From NCBI RefSeq assembly GCF_018224015.1, contig NZ_JAGPOT010000029.1, positions 1 through 64,000 of the forward strand: a stretch of 64,000 bases of DNA, given 5' to 3'. This DNA is from Pseudarthrobacter albicanus. GTDB taxonomy: Bacteria; Actinomycetota; Actinomycetes; Actinomycetales; Micrococcaceae. Both the position numbers and the translations under genes were made by a program. The notes under the pieces were generated by a model. The model was given only the letters and a program-made list of their open reading frames with translations, was not told where the DNA came from and made no database searches. Within the stretch, counting starts at the first letter, position 1. Each line of letters starts with the position of its first letter. This document shows positions 52,609 to 60,983 of this stretch, piece after piece.

Positions 52609-52708
52609 CCCGGGCCCACCCGGCCAGGACTGGGCATGTCCCCCGGCGACCCGGGAATCCCTTGCGGAACGGCCTCGGCGGGCGGGATGCTGGGGGCGTC
52701 CGATATCG

Positions 52709-52724
52709 TGTGAACCGGGTCACC
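52709..52724. promoter_or_regulatory. Candidate Crp/GlxR binding site upstream of the ABC exporter
   Basis: TGTGAACCGGGTCACC matches TGTGA-N6-TCACA at 9 of 10 fixed positions, the best such site I saw in the window. It lies 60 bp before the exporter start codon. The regulator would be the product of the crp gene at 46.5 kb. Confidence 0.5.
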
Positions 52725-52735
52725 CGTAACCTAGG

Positions 52736-52756
52736 GTAGTTGCTACAGGAAACTAC
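52736..52756. promoter_or_regulatory. Inverted repeat near the exporter promoter
   Basis: GTAGTT (52736-52741) and AACTAC (52751-52756) flank 9 bases. Position 28 bp before the start codon suggests an operator or a hairpin in the leader. No regulator gene is adjacent. Confidence 0.35.
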
Positions 52757-52783
52757 ATCCCCGGTGCGTTTTAAGAAGCAGGC

Positions 52784-54628
52784 ATGGCCAAGCAGACTCC
52801 ATTTTTCACGTCAATCAGCCGACTCTATCCGCACGTGCGGCCGATCCTCCCCCGGCTCGTCATGGGCCTGGCCTGCGCGCTGCTGGCGAGCGTGGTGGCG
52901 CTGGCCATCCCCCAGGTGCTGCGCGTCCTCATCAACGAGTCCCTGAAGCCCGGCGGAAGCAGCCGGCCGGTGTGGATCGCGTCGCTCGTGATCCTGGGCC
53001 TGGGAATCGCCGAGGCCGGCCTCGTGGCGCTGCGCCGACAGTTCGTCATCAACCCCGCCACGACCGTGGAGGCCCGGATGCGGGTGTCGCTGTATGGCCA
53101 CCTCCAGGACCTGACGGTCTCCTTCCACGACCGCTGGGGCTCCGGGCAACTGCTCTCCCGGGCCATGACGGACCTGAACTTTCTCCGCCGCTGGATGGCG
53201 TTCGGCGCGATCATGCTCGTGGTCACCACCCTCACCGTCGTGATCGGCGTCGTCGTGATGTTCTCGATGAGCTGGCAGCTGGCCCTGATCTTTCTGGCCG
53301 CGGCCGTCCCCATCATGGTCTACGGCTTCCGCTTCCGGGCCCGCTTCAGCAAGGTGACGCGCCGCAGCCAGGACCTGACCGGGGACCTCGCCACCACGGT
53401 CGAGGAGTCGGTCCACGGCATCCGCGTGCTCAAGGCCTTCGGCCGCGGCCGGGAGGCGCTGGAGAACTTCAACGAACAGGCCGAGGAACTCCGGCGGACC
53501 GAGATCGCCAAGGCCAGGCACCTGGCCGTCTTCAGCCTGGTCGTGACGCTGCTGCCCGAGCTGGCCCTCGGCGCCGGGCTCGTCGTCGGCGTCGTGCTGG
53601 CCGCCCGCGGTGAGCTGAGCATCGGCGCCCTCGTGGCGTTCTTCGCCACCGCCGCAGTGATCGCCGCCCCGGTGGAATTCTCCGGCATGCTGCTGGCCAT
53701 GGCCTTCACCGCCAAGGCCGCGCTGGACCGGCATTTCGAGGTGATGGACTCGGTCAACACGATCGCCAGCCCGGAGAGCCCGCGCCGGCCCGCGGTGCTC
53801 AAGGGCGCCCTGAGCTTCAACCACGCCGGCTTCGCCTTCGAGGACGCCCCGGACAAGCCGATCCTGAAGGACATCACCCTGGACATCCGGCCCGGCGAAA
53901 CCATGGCCCTGGTCGGCATCACGGGAAGCGGCAAGAGCACCCTGCTCCAGCTGGTCCCGCGCCTCTATGACGTCACGCAGGGATCCATCAGCATCGACGG
54001 CGTGGACCTGCGGGATTTCAGCGTCGAGGACCTCCGCGGCGTCGTCGCCGTGGCCTTCGAGGACACCACGCTGTTCTCCAGTTCCGTGCGGGACAACGTC
54101 CTCCTCGGCGCCCCGGGCAGCGGCGCCGCGGGTAACGGTTCAGGGGGACGCAGCGCGGAGGCGCTGGAGGAGGTGCTGGCGGAGGCCCTCGACGTCGCCC
54201 AGGCGCACTTCGCGTATTCCCTGCCGGCCGGCGTGGACACCCTGATCGGCGAGGAGGGCCTGAGCCTCTCCGGCGGGCAGCGGCAGCGCATTGCGCTGGC
54301 CCGCGCCATCGCCGCCCAGCCCAGGGTGCTGGTCCTCGATGACCCGCTCTCGGCGCTGGACGTCCACACCGAGGAACGCGTCGAGGCCCGGCTCCGCGAG
54401 GTCCTCGCCGGGACCACCACCCTCATCGTGGCCCACCGACCGTCCACGGTGGCGCTGGCGGACCGGGTGGCGCTGCTGGAGGACGGCCGGATCGCCGCCG
54501 TCGGCACCCACGCCCGGCTCCTCGCGGAGAACAGCCACTACCGCCACATCATTGCGAGCCTGGACCGGGGACCGCGGGATCTGGATTCGGAACTGTCAGC
54601 CCTCGAGGCCGAGGAGATTTCCCAGTGA
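52784..54628 (+). CDS. Heterodimeric ABC exporter subunit with degenerate catalytic site
   Basis: Type IV (MsbA-like) half-transporter of 614 residues: six membrane helices over about residues 20-310, then one ATPase domain. Walker [16 protein letters not shown] and signature [16 protein letters not shown] are standard, but Walker B ends [11 protein letters not shown], with Asp where the catalytic Glu should be. This is the degenerate half of asymmetric exporters such as TM287/288 or LmrCD. Gly/Ser insert near residues 440-455. The stop overlaps the partner's GTG start by 4 bp. Confidence 0.92.
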   Translation: MAKQTPFFTSISRLYPHVRPILPRLVMGLACALLASVVALAIPQVLRVLINESLKPGGSSRPVWIASLVILGLGIAEAGLVALRRQFVINPATTVEARMRVSLYGHLQDLTVSFHDRWGSGQLLSRAMTDLNFLRRWMAFGAIMLVVTTLTVVIGVVVMFSMSWQLALIFLAAAVPIMVYGFRFRARFSKVTRRSQDLTGDLATTVEESVHGIRVLKAFGRGREALENFNEQAEELRRTEIAKARHLAVFSLVVTLLPELALGAGLVVGVVLAARGELSIGALVAFFATAAVIAAPVEFSGMLLAMAFTAKAALDRHFEVMDSVNTIASPESPRRPAVLKGALSFNHAGFAFEDAPDKPILKDITLDIRPGETMALVGITGSGKSTLLQLVPRLYDVTQGSISIDGVDLRDFSVEDLRGVVAVAFEDTTLFSSSVRDNVLLGAPGSGAAGNGSGGRSAEALEEVLAEALDVAQAHFAYSLPAGVDTLIGEEGLSLSGGQRQRIALARAIAAQPRVLVLDDPLSALDVHTEERVEARLREVLAGTTTLIVAHRPSTVALADRVALLEDGRIAAVGTHARLLAENSHYRHIIASLDRGPRDLDSELSALEAEEISQ

Positions 54629-56514
54629 GCAGCACGACCTTCGGCACCGCCAACGAGGACAACGCGCACCTGAGCAGGAGCGAGAGCAAAACCGTCCGGC
54701 GCCGCTCCCTGGCCCTGCTGGGCTCCCTGATCCGCCCGGTCCGGCGGCGGTTCTGGCTGACCATCGCCGCCGTCGTGCTCTCCCAGGCCGCGCGCGTGGC
54801 AGGACCGGCGCTGATCGCGTTCGGGATCGACCGGGCACTGCCGGCGCTGCGCGCCGGCGACAGCCTCCCGCTGGTGCTGGCCGGCGTCGCCTACCTCGCG
54901 GCGGCCCTCACCACGGCGGCCCTGACCGCCCTGTACGTGACATCGACGGCGAAGCTCAGCCAGGCGATGCTGCTGGACCTCCGCGTCCGGGTCTTCCGGC
55001 AGACCCAGCGGCTGAGCCTGGAATTCCACGAGAAATACACCTCGGGGCGCATCATCGCCCGGCAGACCTCGGACCTGGAGGCCCTGCGCGAACTCCTGGA
55101 CTCAGGGGTGAGCTCGCTGGCCTCCGGGATGCTGTTCATGGTGTTCACGGCCGCCACGGTACTCACGCTCGACTGGCGCAGCGGGCTCCTGGTGCTGGCC
55201 GCCGGCGTGCCGATGTACTTCCTGGCCCGCTGGTACCAGAGGCACTCACAGACCGCCTTCCGGGAATCCCGCGTCGTCTCGGCCCGGCTGATCGTGCACT
55301 TCGTGGAGACCATGACGGGCATCCGCGCGGTCAAAGCCTTCCGCAGGGAACGCGGGAATGCCGCCCGCTACGCCGAGCTCTCCGAGGACTACCGTGCGGC
55401 GGTGGTGCGCTCGATCAACCTCCACGGCGTCTTCCAGCCCGGCCTGGTGCTGATCGGCAATGTCTGCGTCGCCGTCGTCCTCCTGGTCGGCGGCTTCCGC
55501 GTGCTCGGCGGCGAACTGGCCGTGGGCGTGCTGCTGGCGCTGATCCTGTCCACCAAGCGTTTCTTCCAGCCGGTGGACCAGATGGCGATGTTCTACAACT
55601 CCTTCCAGAGCGCCCAGGCCGCCCTGGAGAAGGTGTCCGGCCTGCTGGAGGAGGTGCCCACCGTCCGGCCGCCCCAGCACCCGGTGCCCCTGCGCGAGGC
55701 GAAGGGCGCCATCGACTTCCGCGCGGTCGAGTTCCGCTACGGCGACGGCCCGCTCATCATCCCGCCGCTGGACCTGCACATCCCGGCCGGGCAGAGGGTG
55801 GCCCTGGTGGGACAGACCGGCGCCGGCAAATCCACGCTGGCCAAGCTGATCGCACGTTTCTACGACGTCTCCGGCGGTTCCCTGACGCTCGACGGCGTGG
55901 ATCTGCGCCAGCTCACGACGGCGGACCTGCGGCGGAACGTCGTCATGGTCACCCAGGAGGCCTTCCTGTTCAGCGGCTCCGTGGCCGACAACATCGCGCT
56001 GGGACGCCCCCAGGCCTCCCGGGAGGACATCGAGGACGCGGCCAGGGCGGTGGGCGCCCACGGGTTCATCACGGAACTCCCGGAAGGCTACGACACCGAC
56101 GTCAACAAGCGCGGCGGCCGCGTCTCCGCCGGCCAGCGGCAGCTCATCAGCTTCGCGCGGGCCTTCCTGGCGCGGCCCGCCGTGCTGATCCTGGACGAGG
56201 CGACGTCCTCGCTGGACCTCCCCTCGGAGCGGCTGGTCCAGAACGGGCTGGCCGGGCTGCTGGGAAGCGTCCGGGGCGGGATCCACGACGGCGCCGGGTC
56301 CGGTGCCAGCGGGAACGGCGTCAGCGGGAACGGACCCGGCGTCGGCCGCACCGCGCTGATCATTGCCCACCGGCTCTCCACGGTGGAGACGGCGGACCGG
56401 GTCCTGGTGGTCCACGACGGGCGCATCGTCGAGGACGGCACCCCGGAGCAGCTGATCGGCGGCGGCGGACGCTTCGCGCGGCTGCACGGAGCCTGGAAAG
56501 ACTCGCTGGTCTGA
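54625..56514 (+). CDS. Heterodimeric ABC exporter subunit with catalytic site
   Basis: Partner half-transporter of 629 residues. Walker [16 protein letters not shown] and Walker [13 protein letters not shown] with the catalytic Glu are complete, but its signature is VSAGQRQL instead of LSGGQ, so the second site formed with the partner is weakened in the expected asymmetric way. The switch His is in [10 protein letters not shown] Gly/Ser/Asn-rich insert of about 30 residues lies between the D-loop and H-loop. GTG start in the GTGA overlap. Substrate unknown: lipid, peptide or drug. Confidence 0.93.
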   Translation: MSSTTFGTANEDNAHLSRSESKTVRRRSLALLGSLIRPVRRRFWLTIAAVVLSQAARVAGPALIAFGIDRALPALRAGDSLPLVLAGVAYLAAALTTAALTALYVTSTAKLSQAMLLDLRVRVFRQTQRLSLEFHEKYTSGRIIARQTSDLEALRELLDSGVSSLASGMLFMVFTAATVLTLDWRSGLLVLAAGVPMYFLARWYQRHSQTAFRESRVVSARLIVHFVETMTGIRAVKAFRRERGNAARYAELSEDYRAAVVRSINLHGVFQPGLVLIGNVCVAVVLLVGGFRVLGGELAVGVLLALILSTKRFFQPVDQMAMFYNSFQSAQAALEKVSGLLEEVPTVRPPQHPVPLREAKGAIDFRAVEFRYGDGPLIIPPLDLHIPAGQRVALVGQTGAGKSTLAKLIARFYDVSGGSLTLDGVDLRQLTTADLRRNVVMVTQEAFLFSGSVADNIALGRPQASREDIEDAARAVGAHGFITELPEGYDTDVNKRGGRVSAGQRQLISFARAFLARPAVLILDEATSSLDLPSERLVQNGLAGLLGSVRGGIHDGAGSGASGNGVSGNGPGVGRTALIIAHRLSTVETADRVLVVHDGRIVEDGTPEQLIGGGGRFARLHGAWKDSLV

Positions 56515-56620
56515 GCCGGTGCGGCGCGGCCGGCAGGCGTGCGTGGGGACGGACCGGCATCCCGATTTCGCATCCGGGGCCTTCATCAGCTATCCTTGTG
56601 AAGTTGCTTTTGCAGCGGAT

Positions 56621-56697
56621 CGGGATGTGGCGCAGCTTGGTAGCGCGCGTCGTTCGGGACGACGAGGTCGCAGGTTCAAATCCTGTCATCCCGACCA
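56621..56697 (+). tRNA. tRNA-Pro (anticodon CGG)
   Basis: 77 nt including an encoded CCA end. Acceptor arms CGGGATG and CATCCCG pair fully, D arm GCGC-region, anticodon arm CGTCG-TTCGGGA-CGACG with anticodon CGG, T arm CAGG-TTCAAAT-CCTG. C1-G72 fits tRNA-Pro. Followed at once by an intrinsic terminator. Confidence 0.97.
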
Positions 56698-56703
56698 AAG
56701 TAA

Positions 56704-56736
56704 AGAGGGTCTTCCATTCGGAAGGCCCTCTTTTTT
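56704..56736 (+). terminator. Intrinsic terminator of tRNA-Pro
   Basis: AGAGGGTCTTCC (56704-56715), loop ATTC, GGAAGGCCCTCT (56720-56731) with one T-G pair, then a T-run to 56736. The only classical hairpin-plus-T terminator in the window; it ends 7-40 bp past the tRNA. Confidence 0.93.
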
Positions 56737-56867
56737 GTGTTCCGGCGGGCCGGAAGGCATCCGGCCCCGGCCGCCCGGCACCCCGACCGGCATCCGGCCC
56801 GGGCACAAAAAGCTCCGGGACATGGTTCGCGCATGTCCCGGAGCAGTGAAGCGGAGGCTTCTGGAGG

Positions 56868-57008
56868 CTACATCGGATCGGGCCAGTTCCCGACCGCGGT
56901 GATGCTCGGGGTGACAAAGTTGGACTGGGCGGACAGGACGGCCGGGGCCGCGACGGAGAAAGCCAGTGCGGCCGCCAGGGCGGCGCCAGCTGCGATCTTC
57001 TTCAACAT
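56868..57008 (-). CDS. Small secreted peptide precursor, divergent from the XRE-TPR regulator
   Basis: A 46-residue gene, too short for usual annotation. Minus strand ATG at 57008 with GAGGAA 5 bp upstream. The product starts MLKKIAAGAALAAALAFSVA, a clear signal peptide with two lysines, a hydrophobic core and an Ala-x-Ala site (APA at 21-23 or LSA at 25-27), leaving SNFVTPSITAVGNWPDPM at the C-terminal end. No Cys, so no disulfide-type bacteriocin. It is transcribed away from the regulator gene from overlapping promoters. Best guess: an exported signalling peptide or its precursor; a plain short secreted protein is the alternative. Confidence 0.75.
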   Translation of the reverse strand: MLKKIAAGAALAAALAFSVAAPAVLSAQSNFVTPSITAVGNWPDPM

Positions 57009-57060
57009 GAAGTTCCTCAATACGAGTCGGGGTCCTTACCAAGTCAGTACTACCCTTGTT

Positions 57061-57119
57061 GACATACATTGTAAAATGGGTTCCACAGAGGCTGTCAAGC
57101 ATTTTGTACATGGAATGTC
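57061..57119. promoter_or_regulatory. Shared promoter/operator region of the peptide and XRE-TPR genes
   Basis: An AT-rich island in GC-rich DNA. Minus-strand promoter for the peptide: TTGACA (57098-57093), 19-bp spacer, TACAAT (57073-57068). Plus-strand -10 candidate TAAAAT (57072-57077). Two related boxes in opposite orientation: GACATACATTGTAAAATG (57061-57078) and CATTTTGTACATGGAATGTC (57100-57119), the second reading GACAT...GTAC-AAAATG on the other strand. They bracket the peptide promoter and are good candidates for regulator binding. Confidence 0.55.
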
Positions 57120-57137
57120 CGGAATCAGGAGGTATCC

Positions 57138-58403
57138 GTGGGGAACGGATTTGGGGAGAAGCTCCGCGCGGAACGGCTCGAACGGGGCCTGACGCAGGCG
57201 GAACTGGGCCGGGACCTGTACTCGCCCAGCTACATCTCGCTGCTCGAAACCGGACGCCGCGAACCCACCGCGGACGTCATCGAAGAGCTTGCCCGGCGCC
57301 TGGAACTGGCGCCCAAAGCGCTGGAGGCCTGGAGCCAGCCGATCTCCGTCAGCGACGCCGAATACGTGCTCGCCGGACTCTACGCACGCCAGGCCTGGGA
57401 CCTGCGGGACTACCCGCTCGCGGCCAACCACGCCGCCACCGCCGCGCGGATCGCCCTGGAGGCGAAGAACACCAGCGCCTGGTGGAACATGAGCTACATG
57501 CAGGCCGAATGCCTGATCAAGCAGGGCAACTGGCAGGAGTGCAAGGACATCGTCCAGCACCTGCTCGAACACCCCATGGCCGCCGAATCCGCCGGCCTGG
57601 GCGTGCGGGCACGCCAGATGCTCGCGGCCGCGTCGCAGGGCCAGGGCCAGCTGACCGCCGCCGTCGAACATGCCGAAGAAGCGGTGAAGCTCTGCGCCAA
57701 GCTGCCCAAGGGCACCACCATGATCATCGGAGCGCTGCGGGCACTGATCGGCGCGCTGGCCGAAAGCGGCCGGCTGGACGAGGCCTGGGAGTACTGCCAG
57801 GCCATGAACGGGCAGATGGATGACCACTCCATGTCCCAGCTCGCCGGCGAAGTCGCCTGGGTCATCGGCAACGTCGCGTTCATGCGCCACGACTACCCTG
57901 AGGGGATCAAGCACCACGAGCGTGCCGCCAGGCTGCTGTCCCCCGCCAATGACATCGACCTCTGGGCGCGGTTCAACAAGGCCTCGGCCGCCGTCCGGCT
58001 GTCCTCGGGGATCGTGGAACCCGAGACGCTGTCCTCGATCGAACGCGCCGAACTGGCCCTCTCGATCGTGGGCGGGAACAGGACCGACGAGCTCGAGGTG
58101 GCGTTCATCAGGGCCCGGTGGCTGTACCTCACCGGGGACATCGTCGCGGCCGTGGAGAAACTGCGGGAGATCCACGCCGAGAAGGAGTCCTTGGCCCGGC
58201 ACACCGCCGGCGAGGTCTCCCTGCTGCTCGGGAAGGCGCTCAAGGCCGCCGGGGAAGCCAGCGAGGCCCTCGTGTACCTCGAGGAGGCCCAGAAGGAATT
58301 CAGCGCGGCAGGAGCCTCGGACCGGGTCCAGCAGGCCATGGACGCCGTGCTGGAGATCCGGCTGGCCCAGCGCCGGGCCGAGGCTGCAGGGTCTGCCGGC
58401 TGA
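57138..58403 (+). CDS. XRE-family regulator with C-terminal TPR domain
   Basis: Protein of 421 residues. Residues 5-60 are an XRE helix-turn-helix: LRAERLERGLTQAELGRDLY, SPSYISLLETGRREPTADVI. From about residue 75 to 410 the sequence is all helix in TPR-like pairs (YARQAWDLRDYPLAANHAAT, LGVRARQMLAAASQGQGQL, LLGKALKAAGEASEALVYL). This is the plan and length of the peptide-binding RRNPP regulators such as NprR and PlcR, known from Firmicutes. GTG start at 57138 with AGGAGG 5 bp upstream. The divergent neighbour encodes a 46-residue secreted peptide. Confidence 0.88.
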   Translation: MGNGFGEKLRAERLERGLTQAELGRDLYSPSYISLLETGRREPTADVIEELARRLELAPKALEAWSQPISVSDAEYVLAGLYARQAWDLRDYPLAANHAATAARIALEAKNTSAWWNMSYMQAECLIKQGNWQECKDIVQHLLEHPMAAESAGLGVRARQMLAAASQGQGQLTAAVEHAEEAVKLCAKLPKGTTMIIGALRALIGALAESGRLDEAWEYCQAMNGQMDDHSMSQLAGEVAWVIGNVAFMRHDYPEGIKHHERAARLLSPANDIDLWARFNKASAAVRLSSGIVEPETLSSIERAELALSIVGGNRTDELEVAFIRARWLYLTGDIVAAVEKLREIHAEKESLARHTAGEVSLLLGKALKAAGEASEALVYLEEAQKEFSAAGASDRVQQAMDAVLEIRLAQRRAEAAGSAG

Positions 58404-58439
58404 GGCCGCCGGCGCGGCGGACCCAGCCGCGGCGGGGAA

Positions 58440-59378
58440 CTAGGCGAACGTCCGGCCGGTGAGCTTTTCGTAGGCCTCCACGTAGCGGCCGCGGGTGCGG
58501 TCCACGACGCCTGCCGGAAGCGCCGGGGGCGGCACGTCGGAGGACCTGTCCCAGCCGGACTCGGCCGAGGTCAGCCAGTCCCGGACATACTGCTTGTCGT
58601 AGGAGGGCTGGGCCTGACCGGGCCGGTACGTCATGGCGTCCCAGAACCGGGAGGAGTCCGGTGTGAGGACCTCGTCGCCCAGCGTGATGATGCCGGTGGC
58701 GGCGTCGACACCGAACTCCACCTTGGTGTCGGCCAGGATGATGCCGCGGCCGCGGGCGATCTCTTCGGCCTTGGTGTAGATCTCCAGGGTGAGCTCACGC
58801 AGCCTGGCGGCCATGTCCGCGCCCACCAGGTCCACGACGGCGCCGTAGGTGATGTTCTCGTCGTGCTCGCCCACCTCGGCCTTTGCCGACGGCGTGAAGA
58901 TCGCCTCGGCCAGGCGCGAGCCGTCCACGAGCCCCTCCGGAAGCGGGATGGTGCACACGGTCCGGGACTGCCGGTATTCGGCCAGCCCGGAGCCGGTGAG
59001 GTAGCCGCGGGCGATGCATTCCACCGGGAACATGTCCAGCTTTTTGCAGATCATCGCGCGGCCCGCCACGGCGGCGGGAACACCGCCGTCGACGGTGGAC
59101 GCCAGCACGTGGTGCTCGACCCCGAGCTGCTCGAACCACCACAGGCTCAGCTGGGTCAGAATCCGCCCCTTGTCGGGGATCTCGCTGGCCAGCACGTGGT
59201 CGAAGGCGCTGATCCGGTCGCTGGCCACGACCAGGACGCACTCCCGCCCGAAGCGCCCGGTGATGGACGCGTCGACGGGGACATAGAGGTCCCGGACCTT
59301 GCCGGAGTAGATGTGCTGCCAGCCCGGCAGGTCCAGCGTGTCGGTGTCCAGGCCGGCGGACTCGTGTGATCCGGACAT
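58440..59378 (-). CDS. purC: Phosphoribosylaminoimidazole-succinocarboxamide synthase (SAICAR synthase)
   Basis: Purine biosynthesis enzyme of 312 residues that joins CAIR with aspartate using ATP. Typical segments: HIYSGKVRDLY, VVASDRISAFDHVLASEIPDKG, MFPVECIARGYLTGSGLAEY, GIILADTKVEFGVD and LTPDSSRFWDA. ATG at 59378, 2 bp after the purD stop, so the two are co-translated. It converges with the XRE-TPR gene, 36 bp apart. Confidence 0.97.
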   Translation of the reverse strand: MSGSHESAGLDTDTLDLPGWQHIYSGKVRDLYVPVDASITGRFGRECVLVVASDRISAFDHVLASEIPDKGRILTQLSLWWFEQLGVEHHVLASTVDGGVPAAVAGRAMICKKLDMFPVECIARGYLTGSGLAEYRQSRTVCTIPLPEGLVDGSRLAEAIFTPSAKAEVGEHDENITYGAVVDLVGADMAARLRELTLEIYTKAEEIARGRGIILADTKVEFGVDAATGIITLGDEVLTPDSSRFWDAMTYRPGQAQPSYDKQYVRDWLTSAESGWDRSSDVPPPALPAGVVDRTRGRYVEAYEKLTGRTFA

Positions 59379-59380
59379 GG

Positions 59381-60691
59381 TCAGGCCTTCGCTTTCGAGG
59401 CGGCAGGGGCGCCCGGCGTCGTGACATGGATTTCGCCGCGGGCGGCCTTGCCGCCGATGTCGGTGCGGAACTGGCCGCCGTCGAGCTGGACCAGCTCGAC
59501 GCCGTCGTACGCCCGTTCGCGGGCCTCGACGAGGTCGGTGCCCAGCGCCACCACGGCGAGCACGCGGCCGCCGGCGGACACCACCTTGCCCTCGGCGTCC
59601 AGCGTCGTCCCCGCGTGGATCACGTGGACGCCTTCCAGCGCCTCCGTCTTCTTCAGGCCGCGGATGCGGTCCCCGGTCCGCGGGGTGCCGGGATAGTTTT
59701 CGGCGGCAACGACGACGGCGACCGCGGTCTCCCTGGCCCAGCGCAACGGCTGGACCTTGTCCAGTCCGCCCCTGGCCGCTGCCATCAGCAGGCCGCCGAG
59801 GGGGGTCTTGAGCCGGGCGAGGACGGCCTGGGTTTCCGGGTCTCCGAAGCGGACGTTGAATTCGATGACGCGGGTGCCGCGGGATGTCAGGGCCAGGCCG
59901 ACGAACAGCACGCCGACGAACGGCGTGCCGCGGTGGGCCATCTGGTTGACCGTGGGCTGCGCGACCCTGTCGATGACTTCCTGGACGAGGCCTTCGGGCG
60001 CCCATTCCAGCGGGGTGTAGGCGCCCATGCCGCCGGTGTTGGGTCCTTCGTCGTTGTCGAAGATGCGCTTGAAGTCCTGGGCCGGGGAAAGCGCCACGGT
60101 GTTGCGGCCGTCGCAGAGGACGAACACGGAGACCTCGGGGCCGTCCAGGAATTCCTCGATCACCACGGAGCCGCCGGCGTCGAAGCAGCCCTGCGCGTGG
60201 GCCAGGGCCTCGTCGCGGTTGTTGGTGACCACGACGCCCTTGCCGGCCGCGAGGCCGTCGTCCTTCACCACGTAGGGGGCGCCGAAGGTGTCGAGGGCGT
60301 CGGCGGCTTCCTCGGCGTTGCCGGCCACCCGGGCCATCGCGGTGGGCACGCCGGCCTCGGCCATGACCTCCTTGGCGAAGGCCTTGGAAGCCTCGAGTTG
60401 GGCCGCCGCCTTGCTGGGCCCGAACACCGCGATGCCGGCGGCGCGGACGGCGTCGGACACGCCCGCGGCGAGGGGCGCCTCGGGACCGACCACCACCAGG
60501 TCCACCGAGAGCCTGGTGGCCAGGGCGGCGACGGCGACGGGGTCGTTCGCGTCGATGGCGTGGGTGGGGACCAGCTTGCTGATGCCGGCATTGCCCGGGG
60601 CCGCATGGACCTCGGAAACGTTCGGGTCTGCGAGCAAGGATCGGACAATGGCGTGTTCGCGGCCGCCGGGGCCGATGACAAGTACCTTCAC
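59381..60691 (-). CDS. purD: Phosphoribosylamine-glycine ligase (GAR synthetase)
   Basis: ATP-grasp enzyme of purine synthesis, 436 residues. VLVIGPGGREHAIVRSL at the start, YVVKDDGLAAGKGVVV for ATP binding, and RVIEFNVRFGDPETQAVL with the metal-binding Glu/Asn. The GTG at 60691 gives the family N-terminus (MKVLVIGPGGREH); another GTG at 60715 with AGGAG upstream would add 8 residues and cannot be excluded. The C-terminal tail is Ala/Lys-rich. Confidence 0.96.
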   Translation of the reverse strand: MKVLVIGPGGREHAIVRSLLADPNVSEVHAAPGNAGISKLVPTHAIDANDPVAVAALATRLSVDLVVVGPEAPLAAGVSDAVRAAGIAVFGPSKAAAQLEASKAFAKEVMAEAGVPTAMARVAGNAEEAADALDTFGAPYVVKDDGLAAGKGVVVTNNRDEALAHAQGCFDAGGSVVIEEFLDGPEVSVFVLCDGRNTVALSPAQDFKRIFDNDEGPNTGGMGAYTPLEWAPEGLVQEVIDRVAQPTVNQMAHRGTPFVGVLFVGLALTSRGTRVIEFNVRFGDPETQAVLARLKTPLGGLLMAAARGGLDKVQPLRWARETAVAVVVAAENYPGTPRTGDRIRGLKKTEALEGVHVIHAGTTLDAEGKVVSAGGRVLAVVALGTDLVEARERAYDGVELVQLDGGQFRTDIGGKAARGEIHVTTPGAPAASKAKA

Positions 60692-60750
60692 AGTCTCCAA
60701 GGGTACTTTGTGCACCCCGCAGGCTCCTAAGCTGTGTCAGCCCCGCCAGT

Positions 60751-60830
60751 GGACATGCCCAGCCCTGCCCGCGGCCACTGGGCATAATGCCATCATGCCC
60801 ATCCCTGGGCGCAGGCGGAGGGCATGTCCC
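60751..60830. repeat. 80-bp palindromic repeat, first of a tandem pair
   Basis: 80-bp unit from GGACATGCCC to GGGCATGTCC(C), core CTGGGCATAATGCCATCATG then CCCA. Lies between divergent purD and the oxidoreductase gene. The next unit, 105 bp further, differs at one base only. Confidence 0.85.
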
Positions 60831-60855
60831 GCCCGGGCCCGCCTGCCCCTCCAGG

Positions 60856-60935
60856 GGACATGCCCAGCCCTGCCCGCGGCCACTGGGCATAATGCCATCA
60901 TGCCCATCCCTGGGCGCAGGGGGAGGGCATGTCCC
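60856..60935. repeat. 80-bp palindromic repeat, second of a tandem pair
   Basis: 79 of 80 bases equal to the unit at 60751 (one C to G in the GCAGGCGGAG part). The pair is therefore a recent duplication. It ends 48 bp before the ATG of the oxidoreductase gene, so it forms part of that gene's upstream region. Confidence 0.85.
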
Positions 60936-60983
60936 GTGGGGAGGAGGGGCCATCCCCGGGCCGTCCGGCTACGAAGACCGGGT

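Larger units (their letters stand above)
52460..52783. other. Repeat-rich gap and control region of the ABC exporter
   Basis: 324 bp. The first half holds one complete 80-bp palindromic repeat (52530-52608) and several loose GGACATGCCC/GGGCATGTCC ends (about 52496 and 52632). The second half carries a Crp-like site (52709-52724) and an inverted repeat (52736-52756) before the exporter gene. Confidence 0.6.

Noticed and set aside
56868..57008. Bacteriocin or lanthipeptide precursor
   Set aside because: No Cys, no double-Gly leader and no modification enzyme nearby; it has an ordinary Sec-type signal peptide.
60288..60983. Open frame extending the oxidoreductase gene upstream through the repeats and over purD
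   Set aside because: It would be antisense to purD and would encode the palindromic repeat twice; the ATG at 60984 begins a normal membrane span.
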